From assembly GCA_030533235.1 (NCBI GenBank), contig JAUNJN010000006.1, positions 1 to 64,000 of the forward strand: DNA of 64,000 nt. Direction: 5' to 3'. Below the pieces are notes generated by a model. It was not told the origin of the DNA. It saw nothing but the letters and a program-made list of their open reading frames with translations, and searched no databases. Source of the stretch: Eubacteriales bacterium (GTDB lineage: Bacteria > Bacillota > Clostridia > Lachnospirales > Lachnospiraceae). How positions within the stretch are numbered: position 1 is the stretch's first letter; each line of letters starts with the position of its first letter. A program made the position numbers and the translations under genes. Shown piece by piece: positions 20,001 to 28,705 of the stretch.

Positions 20001-21486
20001 AAATATTGAGAAGCTCGGTGTGAAGAAGGAGACACTTGCAGATTATGAAGCAAGGGGACTTTTGTATTTGTCGGATGAAAATGTGCTTGCAAGCTGTAAG
20101 CAGGGGATCGATGATGTAAAGGATTCCATGAAGAGCTTAGAGAACCGAAGAAAAAAGAAAGAATCCGAACAAAATCGTTTGGAGGGTAGTATTTCTTATG
20201 CGATTTCCAATGTGGAAGCTGCATATGGTTCTTATGAAGATGTAGAAGCGAGCCTGTCGGAAATCATTACTGATTTGGAAAATGGTGAAGCGGTTCTTGC
20301 GAGGCTTACAGCGGAGGCGAAGGCGTGCGAGGAGGCATGCAGAAAATATAGCAGGCAGCAAGGGTATATGATTGACTTATACAAGGATGTCAAACGAATC
20401 GTTGTATCGAATGATATTTCATTATCGGATGCTGTTCCAAGGCCTGAAGAAAAGGAACAGCTAAGGGAGATTTTTGAGGATGCACTGATTCGGTTTGACC
20501 GCAGTACCAAGGCGTTGGAACGTGCAAAAAATGAGCTGTTGAAATTCAAGGGAAATACAGCCGCATCCCTCGATCAGATGGAGGTTTACGAGCTCGCAAA
20601 TTCGATTCGAAATGATGTTGTGATTCCGGATGATTATGAGGCTGCACAAGAGTTGTTAAACAGTCTGAATGCGATGATTGAATATATTCGTCTGGAACGA
20701 GACCGTATCGAGAAGAGTTTAAGTGATATGGAAACGATGAAGGAAAACTTTGAGACACAATGTCTGCAGCGTTGCCTGGATGTGAGAACGGAGCTTGATA
20801 AGCTTCCGAAGCTGTCCCGAATTATGCTGGACGGTGAAGCGATTCAGATGGTTGGTCTTACGGTACCGTATGTGAAGGACGAGTTTTTAAAACAGCGCAT
20901 GTCCGATTATATTGATCGCATTGTAGAGCAGGCAGATGACTACGACAATGATAAAGAACGTATGAAGTTTATTCGAAACAGTCTGACGTTAAAACGAATG
21001 TTTGGTGTTATCGTTACAGACATGAACGCAATTAAGCTAAGTCTTTATAAGCGAGAGCGCATTAAGGAGCAAAGCCGTTACTTGAAGTACGAGGAAGCGG
21101 TTGGAAGTACCGGTCAGTCACAAGGTATTTATATTCAGTTCCTTGTATCAATCATAAATTACATTTCAGGTATGTACCAGACCGGAAATGAAGATCTTAG
21201 CACGAAAACAATCTTTATTGACAATCCGTTTGGTGCGGCGAAGGATGTGTACATATGGGAGCCGATTTTTGCGTTGCTCGCGGCAAATCACGTGCAGTTG
21301 ATTGTACCGGCGCGTGGTGCAACTCCGGCAATTACCGGACGCTTTGACGTGAATTACATTTTGGGACAGCAAATGACAGGCGGAAAGCAGCTTACGGTTG
21401 TGACGGATTACACAAGTCGTGTTGACCAGGAGGAACTTGAGTATCAGGATTTAGAGTACGAGCAGGTAAGCTTCGATTTTATTTGA
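17086..21486 (+). CDS. SMC-like ATPase, JetC/MukB type
   Basis: This encodes 1466 residues from the ATG at 17086, seven bases behind GGAGGTGA. Upstream codons in the same frame lie in the previous gene and are excluded. The Walker A is NGGGKS (about residues 39-44). Long heptad-rich coiled coils fill about 240-1300, broken by a central hinge-like region around 690-780. The signature-like STGQSQG lies near 1341-1347, and the Walker B TIFIDNPFGAA has Asp 1379. The residue after this Asp is Asn, where most SMC proteins have the catalytic Glu. The layout matches an SMC folding into a rod with a head ATPase that would extrude or clamp DNA. Plasmid defence or chromosome organisation is inferred. 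Confidence 0.85.
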   Translation: MPSINRIRVNNVKYNFGTQFYDDFTMRMHGKNTLYDLANGGGKSVLMLLLLQNMIPNCTLDEKQPIEKLFRTGNGNTTIHSLVEWKLEEALQEDGYRYMTTGFCARKAKDANEAEEQKDIASVEYFNYCIFYRNFNKNDILNLPLAKDGERVTFQGLKSYLKELEHRDMSLKVCVFERKGEYQRFISRYGLHESQWEIIRGINKTEGHVRTYFENNYKTTRKVVEDLLIEEIIEKAYRVKTELEEDGSDEMAKLLMDIKEQLTILAKKKKDIASYDHQMELVNVLSDKVASFLDLFEEQSKLRKLLADICVTGEQFANADTKQMEMLEGERDEKHAQKTAQRKRMECLKIARDKKQVEVLRTQTEQITKEWMELSRRLAELTEDMNMKESMNDYLEYIKDRAQYRQTDLMIKNMLAESSFDEEAIYTYVYNLKIRMDIVLTDIRGQIDTLKNELIQEDAKRQYNEKLLQEARVSLAVAMERKEIAEREIVELSEKLSALRMSMHHIQFTQIKDQKSAREQMLADITDAMHRMEDTLFEAREKIANEQLHVSVLTAKYKENEQRLSELGGKEAQYLAAGEKLQTILEIYKAKTIGELTEGIGKRITDAIIESEKLRREIALATKRKIRLSEGRLIDKSEAALRVLHYIETRHGETAMYGMDYLSALPVEQQKEILAVNPELPYGVIVADYAKISEDPNLRNLDTGAGCVYVYDKEQIKQRSVYASDHVFLVSRKSEELTDATAIEAMLANEDAHINELEQQLAIKEEMLATYREDQTFAIQASDSEFLKAGKRLEEARTLDKQLCKQLNEAKQTVKELEIKIEKTVREIAEERKKYEECMSDVNKLITAEQLTELIAKQEAIVSENEAQMERLNIKLRQLVATKDDNARSSEEERARVKTLEQREYSIMMEWDNSYKPYYNIDREYEILSISDEELKARFTALVNAGNEEAVAVEDKRVLMDTLKVSMERTLKNIEKLGVKKETLADYEARGLLYLSDENVLASCKQGIDDVKDSMKSLENRRKKKESEQNRLEGSISYAISNVEAAYGSYEDVEASLSEIITDLENGEAVLARLTAEAKACEEACRKYSRQQGYMIDLYKDVKRIVVSNDISLSDAVPRPEEKEQLREIFEDALIRFDRSTKALERAKNELLKFKGNTAASLDQMEVYELANSIRNDVVIPDDYEAAQELLNSLNAMIEYIRLERDRIEKSLSDMETMKENFETQCLQRCLDVRTELDKLPKLSRIMLDGEAIQMVGLTVPYVKDEFLKQRMSDYIDRIVEQADDYDNDKERMKFIRNSLTLKRMFGVIVTDMNAIKLSLYKRERIKEQSRYLKYEEAVGSTGQSQGIYIQFLVSIINYISGMYQTGNEDLSTKTIFIDNPFGAAKDVYIWEPIFALLAANHVQLIVPARGATPAITGRFDVNYILGQQMTGGKQLTVVTDYTSRVDQEELEYQDLEYEQVSFDFI

Positions 21487-21499
21487 GAGAGGAAAAGCT

Positions 21500-22387
21500 A
21501 TGCATTATAAAGAGGTAAAAGCAATTTTGTCTCCGCAAAACGGAATGAATCTATATCGTGGCTGTACGCACGGATGTATCTATTGTGATTCGCGAAGTAA
21601 ATGTTATCGAATGGATCATGAATTTGAGGATATTGAGGTTAAGCTGCATGCGCCGGACTTATTGGAGAAAACATTAAAACGGAAGCGGACAAAAGGCATG
21701 ATTATTACAGGTTCTATGACAGATCCGTATGTTCCGATTGAGGAAAAGCTTCAGATGACAAGACGGTGTCTGAATGAGATTGAACGTTTTGATTTTGGAC
21801 TTACGATTCAGACAAAATCAAATCTGATTTTGCGCGATATTGAAGTTTTGGATAAGATAAATCGAAAGACAAAGTGTGTTGTGGCGATTACGATTACAAC
21901 ATTTGATGACGAATTATGTAAAAAGCTGGAGCCGAATGTTTGTCCGACATCAGAGCGAATCCGTGTAGTGAAGGAAATGCAGAAACGGGGAATTCCGACC
22001 GTTGTCTGGCTGACTCCGATTTTACCGTTTATTAATGATACGGAGGAGAATATATTAAATATATTGAATGCATGTAAGGATGCAGGGGTATATGGAATTA
22101 TGCACAGTCATATGGGTATGACACTGCGGGAAGGTAATCGCGAATATTTCTATGAGCAATTGGATCGCCTGTTTCCGGGAATGAAGCAGCGATATATTGA
22201 TACATATGGCGATGCTTATGAGGTGCCAAGCCCAAATCAGGAAAAGCTGATGCAAATTTTTCAACAGTTTTGTGAAAAGTATGGTATGATATACGATGGT
22301 GAGGAATTATTTCGATATATGCGAGAATATAAGAACAAAACAATTGGGGAGCAATTATCACTTTTTGATTTTATTCAGGAGGGTTAA
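21500..22387 (+). CDS. SplB-like radical SAM protein (COG1533 type)
   Basis: The 295-residue product has the radical SAM cluster motif CTHGCIYC (about residues 22-29) preceded by GMNLYRG, typical of the spore-photoproduct-lyase-like COG1533 family. Further barrel segments are MIITGSMTDPYVPIE, LTIQTKSNLILRD and VVWLTPILPFIND. Spore photoproduct lyase itself repairs thymine dimers, but this broader family has mostly unknown substrates. It starts 13 bases after the SMC gene with a GAGAGAGG site and is probably cotranscribed. Confidence 0.85.
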   Translation: MHYKEVKAILSPQNGMNLYRGCTHGCIYCDSRSKCYRMDHEFEDIEVKLHAPDLLEKTLKRKRTKGMIITGSMTDPYVPIEEKLQMTRRCLNEIERFDFGLTIQTKSNLILRDIEVLDKINRKTKCVVAITITTFDDELCKKLEPNVCPTSERIRVVKEMQKRGIPTVVWLTPILPFINDTEENILNILNACKDAGVYGIMHSHMGMTLREGNREYFYEQLDRLFPGMKQRYIDTYGDAYEVPSPNQEKLMQIFQQFCEKYGMIYDGEELFRYMREYKNKTIGEQLSLFDFIQEG

Positions 22388-22390
22388 GTG

Positions 22391-23059
22391 ATGGCAAATA
22401 AACGTGTTGCAAAAAAACAGGCAAACCGGGTGGTTGAGAAAAAAGAAAAGACCACGGAAAATAAAATTGCAAGTAATACAAGGGTAGAAGTAAAGAAACC
22501 GGAGGAGAAGCCGAAGACAACCTTTCGTGTGTCGGCATATGCAATCACTGCTATGATTTATGCATTGATTTCCGGAGCACTTACAATTATCAGTATGACA
22601 ATGTGGATAAAGCCGGGATACTATTTTCTAGAGTCTCGCCTTGGGAAGGGAATGGATGTTTATGCACTTGATATTTTATATGAGGCATCATTTAGCACGC
22701 AGCTTCCGAAGCGTGTTGGCATACTGTTTGTTGTGATTGGTATTTGCAGTGTCATTTCGACGGTTGTATCCATTGTTATGATGGCGCGAACAACCAATCA
22801 GGAAAAGAAACCGATGGTTTCCGGTGCGGTTTTGTGCATGGCTTTTGCGGCATTGATTGTGGCGGGCTTTTTTGCGGCTGCAACGGATATGCAAAATACA
22901 TTTAATTCGGCGCAAATAGCAGACATGGCAACCGTTGAAAAAAGCTTTGGATTATATTACGGAATGGTACTTTGTGTGATATTTAACGCTGTAGTGGCTG
23001 CTGTGCAGCTTTTAATTACGGTAATCAGCGCGTGCAAATGGAATCAAAAAGCTGCATAA
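22391..23059 (+). CDS. Four-helix membrane protein with basic N-terminus
   Basis: The predicted protein has 222 residues from the ATG at 22391; a GTG three bases earlier is possible, and AGGAGGG lies upstream. The first 45 residues are very rich in Lys and Arg and should be cytoplasmic. Four hydrophobic segments follow: AYAITAMIYALISGALTIIS, VGILFVVIGICSVISTVVSI, AVLCMAFAALIVAGFF, and LYYGMVLCVIFNAVVAAVQL. No family is recognised. It begins three bases after the radical SAM gene and is probably the last gene of that operon. Confidence 0.75.
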   Translation: MANKRVAKKQANRVVEKKEKTTENKIASNTRVEVKKPEEKPKTTFRVSAYAITAMIYALISGALTIISMTMWIKPGYYFLESRLGKGMDVYALDILYEASFSTQLPKRVGILFVVIGICSVISTVVSIVMMARTTNQEKKPMVSGAVLCMAFAALIVAGFFAAATDMQNTFNSAQIADMATVEKSFGLYYGMVLCVIFNAVVAAVQLLITVISACKWNQKAA

Positions 23060-23084
23060 TCATAATAGAGAGGAAATATATAAG

Positions 23085-24254
23085 ATGGATTACAATGAGT
23101 TAAGCTTAAAAATGCATGAGGAAAATCGAGGAAAGGTTGAGGTTATCTCAAAGGTCAAAATTAAGGACAGAGATGATCTTAGTACTGCATATACGCCGGG
23201 AGTTGCAGAACCATGTCGCAAGATACGTGATAATAAGGCGGATGTATACAAGTACACCTGTAAGTCCAATATGGTAGCGGTTGTATCAGATGGTACGGCA
23301 GTTTTGGGACTTGGCGATATCGGACCGGAGGCGGCAATTCCGGTTATGGAAGGAAAAGCAATTTTATTTAAAGAATTCGGTGGTGTTGATGCATTTCCGA
23401 TATGTCTTGATACGAAGGATGTGGATGAGATTGTTGAGACAGTAAAACGCATTGCTCCGGTATTTGGCGGTATCAATTTGGAGGATATATCTGCACCGAG
23501 ATGCTTTGAGATTGAGAGACGTTTGAAGGAGGAGCTTGATATCCCGGTATTTCATGATGACCAGCACGGAACGGCGATTGTTGTTTCGGCGGGACTTATC
23601 AATGCATTAAAGCTTGTAGGTAAGCCTTTTAATGAAGCAAATATTGTGATTAACGGAGCAGGTTCGGCAGGTATTTCCATTTGTAAGCTGTTGCTCTCCC
23701 TTGGTATCGGAAATGCGGTTCTTGTCGATAAAAACGGAGCTCTTTGCCCGGGAGAGGCTTGGATGAATCCTGCACAGACCGAGATGGCAGAAATTACAAA
23801 CAAACACAGGGAGCGTGGACCGCTTGCAGAGATTATGAAGGGTAAGGATGTGTTTGTCGGTGTTTCCGCACCAAATATTGTAACAGCCGAGATGGTAAAT
23901 ACGATGGCAAATGACGCAATTGTATTTGCGATGGCAAATCCGACACCGGAAATCATGCCGGAGGAAGCAAAAAAGGGTGGTGTCCGTGTTGTTGCGACCG
24001 GTCGCTCTGATTATCCGAATCAGATTAATAATGTACTTGTGTTCCCGGGTATTTTCCGGGGAGCTCTGGATGCGCGTGCAACCGGAATTACGGAGGAAAT
24101 GAAGATGGCGGCTGCCAAGGCGATTGCATCCATTGTTACAGATGAAGAGCTTTGTGAGGAATATATTATTCCGGGTGCATTTGATGAACGTGTTGCAAAG
24201 GTGGTTGCAAAGGCGGTTGCCGATTGTGCAAAGCAGCTTGGCATTATAAAATAA
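23085..24254 (+). CDS. NAD(P)-dependent malic enzyme
   Basis: The 389-residue product is the short bacterial form of malic enzyme, converting malate to pyruvate and CO2 with reduction of NAD(P). Visible motifs are YTPGVAEPCRKI, SDGTAVLGLGDIGP, the metal/substrate region VFHDDQHGTAIV, the Rossmann NGAGSAGISICKLLL, and ATGRSDYPNQINN with FPGIFRGALDARA. The C-terminal PTA domain of long forms is absent. A GAGGAAA site precedes the ATG. Cofactor preference cannot be read with confidence. Confidence 0.95.
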   Translation: MDYNELSLKMHEENRGKVEVISKVKIKDRDDLSTAYTPGVAEPCRKIRDNKADVYKYTCKSNMVAVVSDGTAVLGLGDIGPEAAIPVMEGKAILFKEFGGVDAFPICLDTKDVDEIVETVKRIAPVFGGINLEDISAPRCFEIERRLKEELDIPVFHDDQHGTAIVVSAGLINALKLVGKPFNEANIVINGAGSAGISICKLLLSLGIGNAVLVDKNGALCPGEAWMNPAQTEMAEITNKHRERGPLAEIMKGKDVFVGVSAPNIVTAEMVNTMANDAIVFAMANPTPEIMPEEAKKGGVRVVATGRSDYPNQINNVLVFPGIFRGALDARATGITEEMKMAAAKAIASIVTDEELCEEYIIPGAFDERVAKVVAKAVADCAKQLGIIK

Positions 24255-24271
24255 ACAGGCAGAAATTTTTC

Positions 24272-24334
24272 GCCGCACAGATTTTCTTTGTGTCAGCTGC
24301 AATGTGTAGCTGTATGAGAGGAAACATGTGCGGT
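24272..24334 (+). other. Predicted structured RNA between the malic enzyme and moxR genes
   Basis: The sequence folds as one long hairpin. The outer stem pairs GCCGCACA with TGTGCGGT (24272-24279/24327-24334). The middle stem pairs TTTTCTT with GAGGAAA, with wobbles (24282-24288/24318-24324). The inner stem pairs CAGCT with AGCTG. No U-run follows, so it is not a standard terminator. It does not match a riboswitch class I know. Confidence 0.4.
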
Positions 24335-24386
24335 GCTTTGTTACAGAAAACGGGTACATGTAAGTTTGTGAAAGAAGGAGTAGGGA

Positions 24387-25319
24387 ATGGAGCATACGAA
24401 TCAATTACAGGCAATCAAGGATGAGGTGGCAAAGGTCATTCAGGGAAAAGCGGATGTAACGGAAAAGGTGCTTGCTGCAATGCTTGCAGGAGGACATGTA
24501 TTGATGGAGGATATTCCGGGCGTTGGAAAGACAACACTGGCTACAACATTTGCAAAATGTATGTCGATGGATTACAAGCGTGTACAGTTTACACCGGACG
24601 TTTTACCGAGTGATATCCTTGGGTTTTCCATGTACAATGCGGCAACAAAAGAATTTGAATACCGGGAGGGCGCGGTGTTTTGTAATCTGTTTTTGGCAGA
24701 TGAGATCAACCGTACATCCCCGAAAACGCAGTCAGCATTGCTGGAGGTTATGGAGGAAGGTACGGCAACGGTGGATGGCGTAACAAGGCCGCTTCCGGAT
24801 CCGTTTGTAGTAATTGCAACGGAAAATCCATATGGCTCCTCCGGTACACAGATGCTGCCGGAATCACAGTTAGACCGATTTATGGTTTGTCTTTCTATGG
24901 GGTATCCAAGTCATAAGGATGCAGTTGAAATTTTGAAGGGAAATGCAAGCAAGCCGCTCTCACTTGTACAGGAAATTATGACGGTTGAACAGCTAAAAAC
25001 GTTGCGTGCGACTGTAAACGAAATGTTTGTACGCGATGAAATATACGAATATATTGTCGAAATTGTGGAAGCAACAAGAAAAAATGATATTTTTTCTATG
25101 GGGGCAAGCCCGCGTGGAACGATTGCAATGCTGCGTATGGCAAAGGCGATGGCATTGATTGCCGGAAGAGATTATGTGACGGCGGAGGACGTACAAAAGA
25201 TCACAAAGGATACGCTTGGTCACCGTGTCAAGCTTTCTGCGAGAGGAAAGGCACAGGGACTTACCATAGAGCGTGCGATGGAGCTTTTGCTTCAGCAGAT
25301 TGTACCACCGCGCGTTTAG
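24387..25319 (+). CDS. MoxR-family AAA ATPase
   Basis: This 310-residue AAA+ ATPase acts as a chaperone-like factor, usually encoded beside DUF58 and transglutaminase genes as here. Motifs are Walker A PGVGKTTL (near residue 48), the RVQFTPDVLPSDILG stretch typical of MoxR, Walker B LFLADEINR, and ATENPYGSSGT in the sensor-1 region. GAAGGAG precedes the ATG. The DUF58 protein follows 18 bases downstream, so the two are probably cotranscribed. Confidence 0.95.
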   Translation: MEHTNQLQAIKDEVAKVIQGKADVTEKVLAAMLAGGHVLMEDIPGVGKTTLATTFAKCMSMDYKRVQFTPDVLPSDILGFSMYNAATKEFEYREGAVFCNLFLADEINRTSPKTQSALLEVMEEGTATVDGVTRPLPDPFVVIATENPYGSSGTQMLPESQLDRFMVCLSMGYPSHKDAVEILKGNASKPLSLVQEIMTVEQLKTLRATVNEMFVRDEIYEYIVEIVEATRKNDIFSMGASPRGTIAMLRMAKAMALIAGRDYVTAEDVQKITKDTLGHRVKLSARGKAQGLTIERAMELLLQQIVPPRV

Positions 25320-25337
25320 CAAATGAGGGGTTCTTGT

Positions 25338-26375
25338 ATGGAAGTGTTTTTTCGAAAAATACTATATTTGATATTCCTTTTGATTAACGGAAGCATGTTT
25401 TATTTCCTGCATAGTCATTTCTATTTTATGTTTCTTTTGATTATGCTTGTTGCACCTTTTGTTTCACTTGCTTCGGCGGCTTGGTTAAAACGAAAAATCT
25501 CCTGTGAGATTCAATATCTGGGAGATGCTATGGCAAGACAAAATGAGGAGATGTATTTTTGTATAAGGATTCACAATCCAACGTTCTTTGTCTCGCTTGA
25601 TACGAAGCTGCTGCTGACGTTTGAAAACACATTTATGGAAACGTGCGGAACAAAGGTGATTTCCGTGCCGGTTCGTGCGAGAAAAGGGTATACTCTTTCC
25701 GTGCCGATGGTTCCGCAGATGGCGGGGATTGTGCGGGTAACGGTTACGGAGCTTCGGATCAAGGATCTTATGGGGCTTCATTTCTTTAAAAGGAAGGTGG
25801 AGGCTTCAAAGGATGCGCCTGTACTTCCGTATCGAAGAGGCGGATTTTATTATGATGCATCCGGTGTTATGCAGGGCATGATAGAGAGTGAGGAGAGTAC
25901 CAAAAGAGGAAGTGATTTCTCGGATGTTCAGGAAATCAGAGAATATATTCCCGGTGATAAGCTAAATAATATCCATTGGAAGCTTTCGGCAAAACGGGAT
26001 ATTTTGATGGTAAAGGACCGTGTTTCAATGTCTGACCGACAGCTTGTGGTTGTACCGGAGCTTTGGGGACAGGATAAGCGTATGCTTGATTTGATTCTTG
26101 CATCCACCTATACGATTGTCAAAACATTTATTGAGGATAAAACGACGGTGAGACTCGTTTATTGGAGTGCAAAGCGATATGAATATGAAGATATCCGTAT
26201 CGATTACGGAGAGGATATTGATCAGTCGTTTGTTCGAATGTTTTATGAACATCCGTATCCGAATGCCGGTGAAGCGGCAGAGCATATGGCGAGTGTGTAT
26301 CCGCAGGTGCATGCTTACCTTCATGTTGCACCGGGCAGCTCGGACGTAGCGATACAAATAAGGGAGAATGTTTAG
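25338..26375 (+). CDS. DUF58-domain protein
   Basis: This encodes 345 residues, with a GAGGGG site before the ATG at 25338; the ATG at 25323 is less well placed. Two membrane helices lie at the N-terminus (ILYLIFLLINGSMFYFLH, FYFMFLLIMLVAPFVSLAS). The DUF58 core is recognisable by SDFSDVQEIREYIPGDKLNNIHWKLSAK, cut here across the family's conserved R-Y-PGD-R-IHWK region. Its stop overlaps the next GTG start by one base. MoxR, DUF58 and transglutaminase proteins are thought to form a membrane-associated assembly or stress system; the exact role is unknown. Confidence 0.92.
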   Translation: MEVFFRKILYLIFLLINGSMFYFLHSHFYFMFLLIMLVAPFVSLASAAWLKRKISCEIQYLGDAMARQNEEMYFCIRIHNPTFFVSLDTKLLLTFENTFMETCGTKVISVPVRARKGYTLSVPMVPQMAGIVRVTVTELRIKDLMGLHFFKRKVEASKDAPVLPYRRGGFYYDASGVMQGMIESEESTKRGSDFSDVQEIREYIPGDKLNNIHWKLSAKRDILMVKDRVSMSDRQLVVVPELWGQDKRMLDLILASTYTIVKTFIEDKTTVRLVYWSAKRYEYEDIRIDYGEDIDQSFVRMFYEHPYPNAGEAAEHMASVYPQVHAYLHVAPGSSDVAIQIRENV

Positions 26376-28705
26376 TGGCGGCTAATAAGAAAAAGACGAT
26401 AAAACCGGTTGTTCTTTGCGAAGGTGTCGTACTGAGTGACAGTATGTACAGGCAGAAAGAAAATCGTTTGTTTACATTGCTCATAAAAGGTGTCATTGTA
26501 TATCTTTTGTCGATGGGAAGTGTAGGCTTTTATTTGTCTGCTTTAAAAATCCCGTATAATGCGTTGCTATGTCACATTGTGATCGGTACGATGGCAATTC
26601 TTTGTGCAATGCTGTATTATCGACTGCTTGTGGAAAATTTAGGATATTTAATTTTGCTTGTCGGATTTGCAGGTCTTGTGTATGTGTTCCGACTTTACAT
26701 CAACAGTGGATTTTATGAGACGGTCAATAAGACGGTAGAGATTGCATCACAATATTTCGATACCGATGTCAACCGTTTGTATACGGTCATGATTGACAAG
26801 CCATATGTCACAGTGACATGCGTAGCGTTGTTCGTTGGAATTGTTATGGATATTTTGTTAAATGTCTATATTTCCCGTCGTATGCAATATGGTACGGCTG
26901 TGTTCATTGTTATGTTTTTGAATGTGATTCCTCTGTATATGACCGAAGAACCGGATCTTTTGTACAGTGCAATGCTGCTTGTCGGTATTTCGATGGCATA
27001 TGCGTTTAAGTCAGGCAGACATTACAGTCCGCAGGTATCTGTGAAACGTAACAACCACGTCTTTGCCGAATGGGGCAGGCGTAAAAATAAAGAAATTTCA
27101 TATGTATATGATAGTCGTGTTATGCTTCAAGGTGGGGCGTTTATTTGTGCATTTGTGCTTTTGGTTGTGACGGCGGCTAATACATTTTGGCCAAAGAATA
27201 CATTTAATAACGGATATAAGGTGAATAAATATAAAGAGCTTACAATGGCGGCAGTTGGGACACTGCTTGTGGATGGTTTGGAAGGATTTATTCGTCATTC
27301 GTCGGATGTCGGTGGTTTGGACAGTGGTCGGCTTGGGGATGTCTCTTCGATACATTTGGATCATCAGACAGATTTGGTCGTACAGGTCACACCGTATGAT
27401 TATGAGATGCTGTATTTGCGTTCCTTTATTGGGGACACATACTGTCCGTATGAAAACAGGTGGAAAAACATAGAAAACCGGCCATCCTATGATGGGAAAC
27501 TGTCTCCGGAGGCGGATGCGCTTGCTGATTCTTATGAGGCTGGGCGAAATGCAACTTCAAAGGGTGTGCTCATTTTGCGCAATGTTGGAGCGGATGTTTC
27601 ACGTTCTTATTTGCCTTATTATAGTGAAATCCCGGTAGAACAGGATAAAACGGGCAATGATATTATTACCTATTATCCAAGACTAACAGGAAATGAAACA
27701 ATGGTTTCCGCAGAGTATTATGGGGAAATGGGACCGTATTCCGAAGCGGACCTTTTGGTGCCTGAGGAAAACAAAGAGGCAATCGATGCGTTGATTGCTG
27801 AACTGGAAATATCTTCCTACGATGAAGAGAGTGTCGTAGCTGCCGTAAAGGATTATTTCCAACAGAATGTTCCGTATACGGTAAAACCCGGCAAGACACC
27901 GAAACGAAAAGATTTTGTCAATTATTTTTTGTTGGAAAACAGGAAAGGATATTGTGCACATTATGCGTCAGCGGCAACCCTGCTGTTTCGGGAACTTGGT
28001 ATCCCGGCGCGGTATGTGGAGGGGTATGCACTTGATTATAACCAGATTACAATGGGTGAGTTGGTTGACGATGCAGATTACAGCGAGTATTATGATGGAT
28101 ATTCCGTGTTGGGAAAGACTGCACTTGTAGAGGTCAATGCAACGGATGCGGATGCACATGCCTGGGTTGAGATTTATTCGGAGGAAAAAGGCTGGCATCC
28201 AATCGATGTAACGCCTGCAGGCGAAGTGGAAGAGGTCGAAGATTTCTGGGATGCGTTTGACCGGTTTGTGAGCGGCTCCGATGATCAAGATGAGGACGAG
28301 TCGGGAGATAGTGCATCGCCGGCTGTAGTGTCGGATAATTTTATTCGACTTGCGGGAATTGTAATTGTGTGTGTATTGGGGGCTGCGATTCTGATTGTGT
28401 TTGGGAAAGTCCTTGTGCACAAAATTATCTTTGTCATGCGGTTTCGACGTGCCAATTGGAATGAGCGATTGATTCTGCGATATTCTGCATATCGAAAACG
28501 GATTGCGAGACGGGATAAGGAATTTGCAAAGAAAATTAACTATCGGGAACAGCTTGAATATTTGAATCATAAGCGGGAAACTCCGGATAAAGAAATAAAT
28601 GAAAAGATTTTAATATTAGAACAGGCCGGTTTTTCGAACCGAATGATTTCGGAAGAGGAATATCGTTTTGTAGAAGACTGGATGAAAAAGAGAGGCAGAG
28701 ATTAA
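26375..28705 (+). CDS. Membrane transglutaminase-like protein
   Basis: The 776-residue protein starts with GTG overlapping the upstream stop (TAGTG), with AAGGGAG upstream. About six membrane helices fill the first 240 residues, a further helix (AFICAFVLLVVTAANTFW) lies near 255-272, and one more (LAGIVIVCVLGAAILIVF) lies after the extracytoplasmic domain. The transglutaminase-like core has the expected triad: Cys 527 (RKGYCAHYAS), His 595 (DAHAWVEIY) and Asp 611 (WHPIDVTP). The arrangement resembles TgpA-type proteins. Its stop overlaps the flippase start as TAATG. Confidence 0.93.
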   Translation: MAANKKKTIKPVVLCEGVVLSDSMYRQKENRLFTLLIKGVIVYLLSMGSVGFYLSALKIPYNALLCHIVIGTMAILCAMLYYRLLVENLGYLILLVGFAGLVYVFRLYINSGFYETVNKTVEIASQYFDTDVNRLYTVMIDKPYVTVTCVALFVGIVMDILLNVYISRRMQYGTAVFIVMFLNVIPLYMTEEPDLLYSAMLLVGISMAYAFKSGRHYSPQVSVKRNNHVFAEWGRRKNKEISYVYDSRVMLQGGAFICAFVLLVVTAANTFWPKNTFNNGYKVNKYKELTMAAVGTLLVDGLEGFIRHSSDVGGLDSGRLGDVSSIHLDHQTDLVVQVTPYDYEMLYLRSFIGDTYCPYENRWKNIENRPSYDGKLSPEADALADSYEAGRNATSKGVLILRNVGADVSRSYLPYYSEIPVEQDKTGNDIITYYPRLTGNETMVSAEYYGEMGPYSEADLLVPEENKEAIDALIAELEISSYDEESVVAAVKDYFQQNVPYTVKPGKTPKRKDFVNYFLLENRKGYCAHYASAATLLFRELGIPARYVEGYALDYNQITMGELVDDADYSEYYDGYSVLGKTALVEVNATDADAHAWVEIYSEEKGWHPIDVTPAGEVEEVEDFWDAFDRFVSGSDDQDEDESGDSASPAVVSDNFIRLAGIVIVCVLGAAILIVFGKVLVHKIIFVMRFRRANWNERLILRYSAYRKRIARRDKEFAKKINYREQLEYLNHKRETPDKEINEKILILEQAGFSNRMISEEEYRFVEDWMKKRGRD

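Noticed and set aside
14800..23059. Full Wadjet plasmid-defence system
   Set aside because: No JetD-like nuclease is present in the window, so only a JetABC-like condensin is claimed.
23607..24404. A 265-codon open frame on the minus strand opposite the malic enzyme gene
   Set aside because: It lies opposite a clear enzyme gene, has no ribosome site, and its Cys/Asn/His-rich composition is typical of an antisense shadow.
27968..28570. A 200-codon minus-strand frame opposite the transglutaminase gene
   Set aside because: It mirrors a gene with an intact catalytic triad and has no start signal or known domain.
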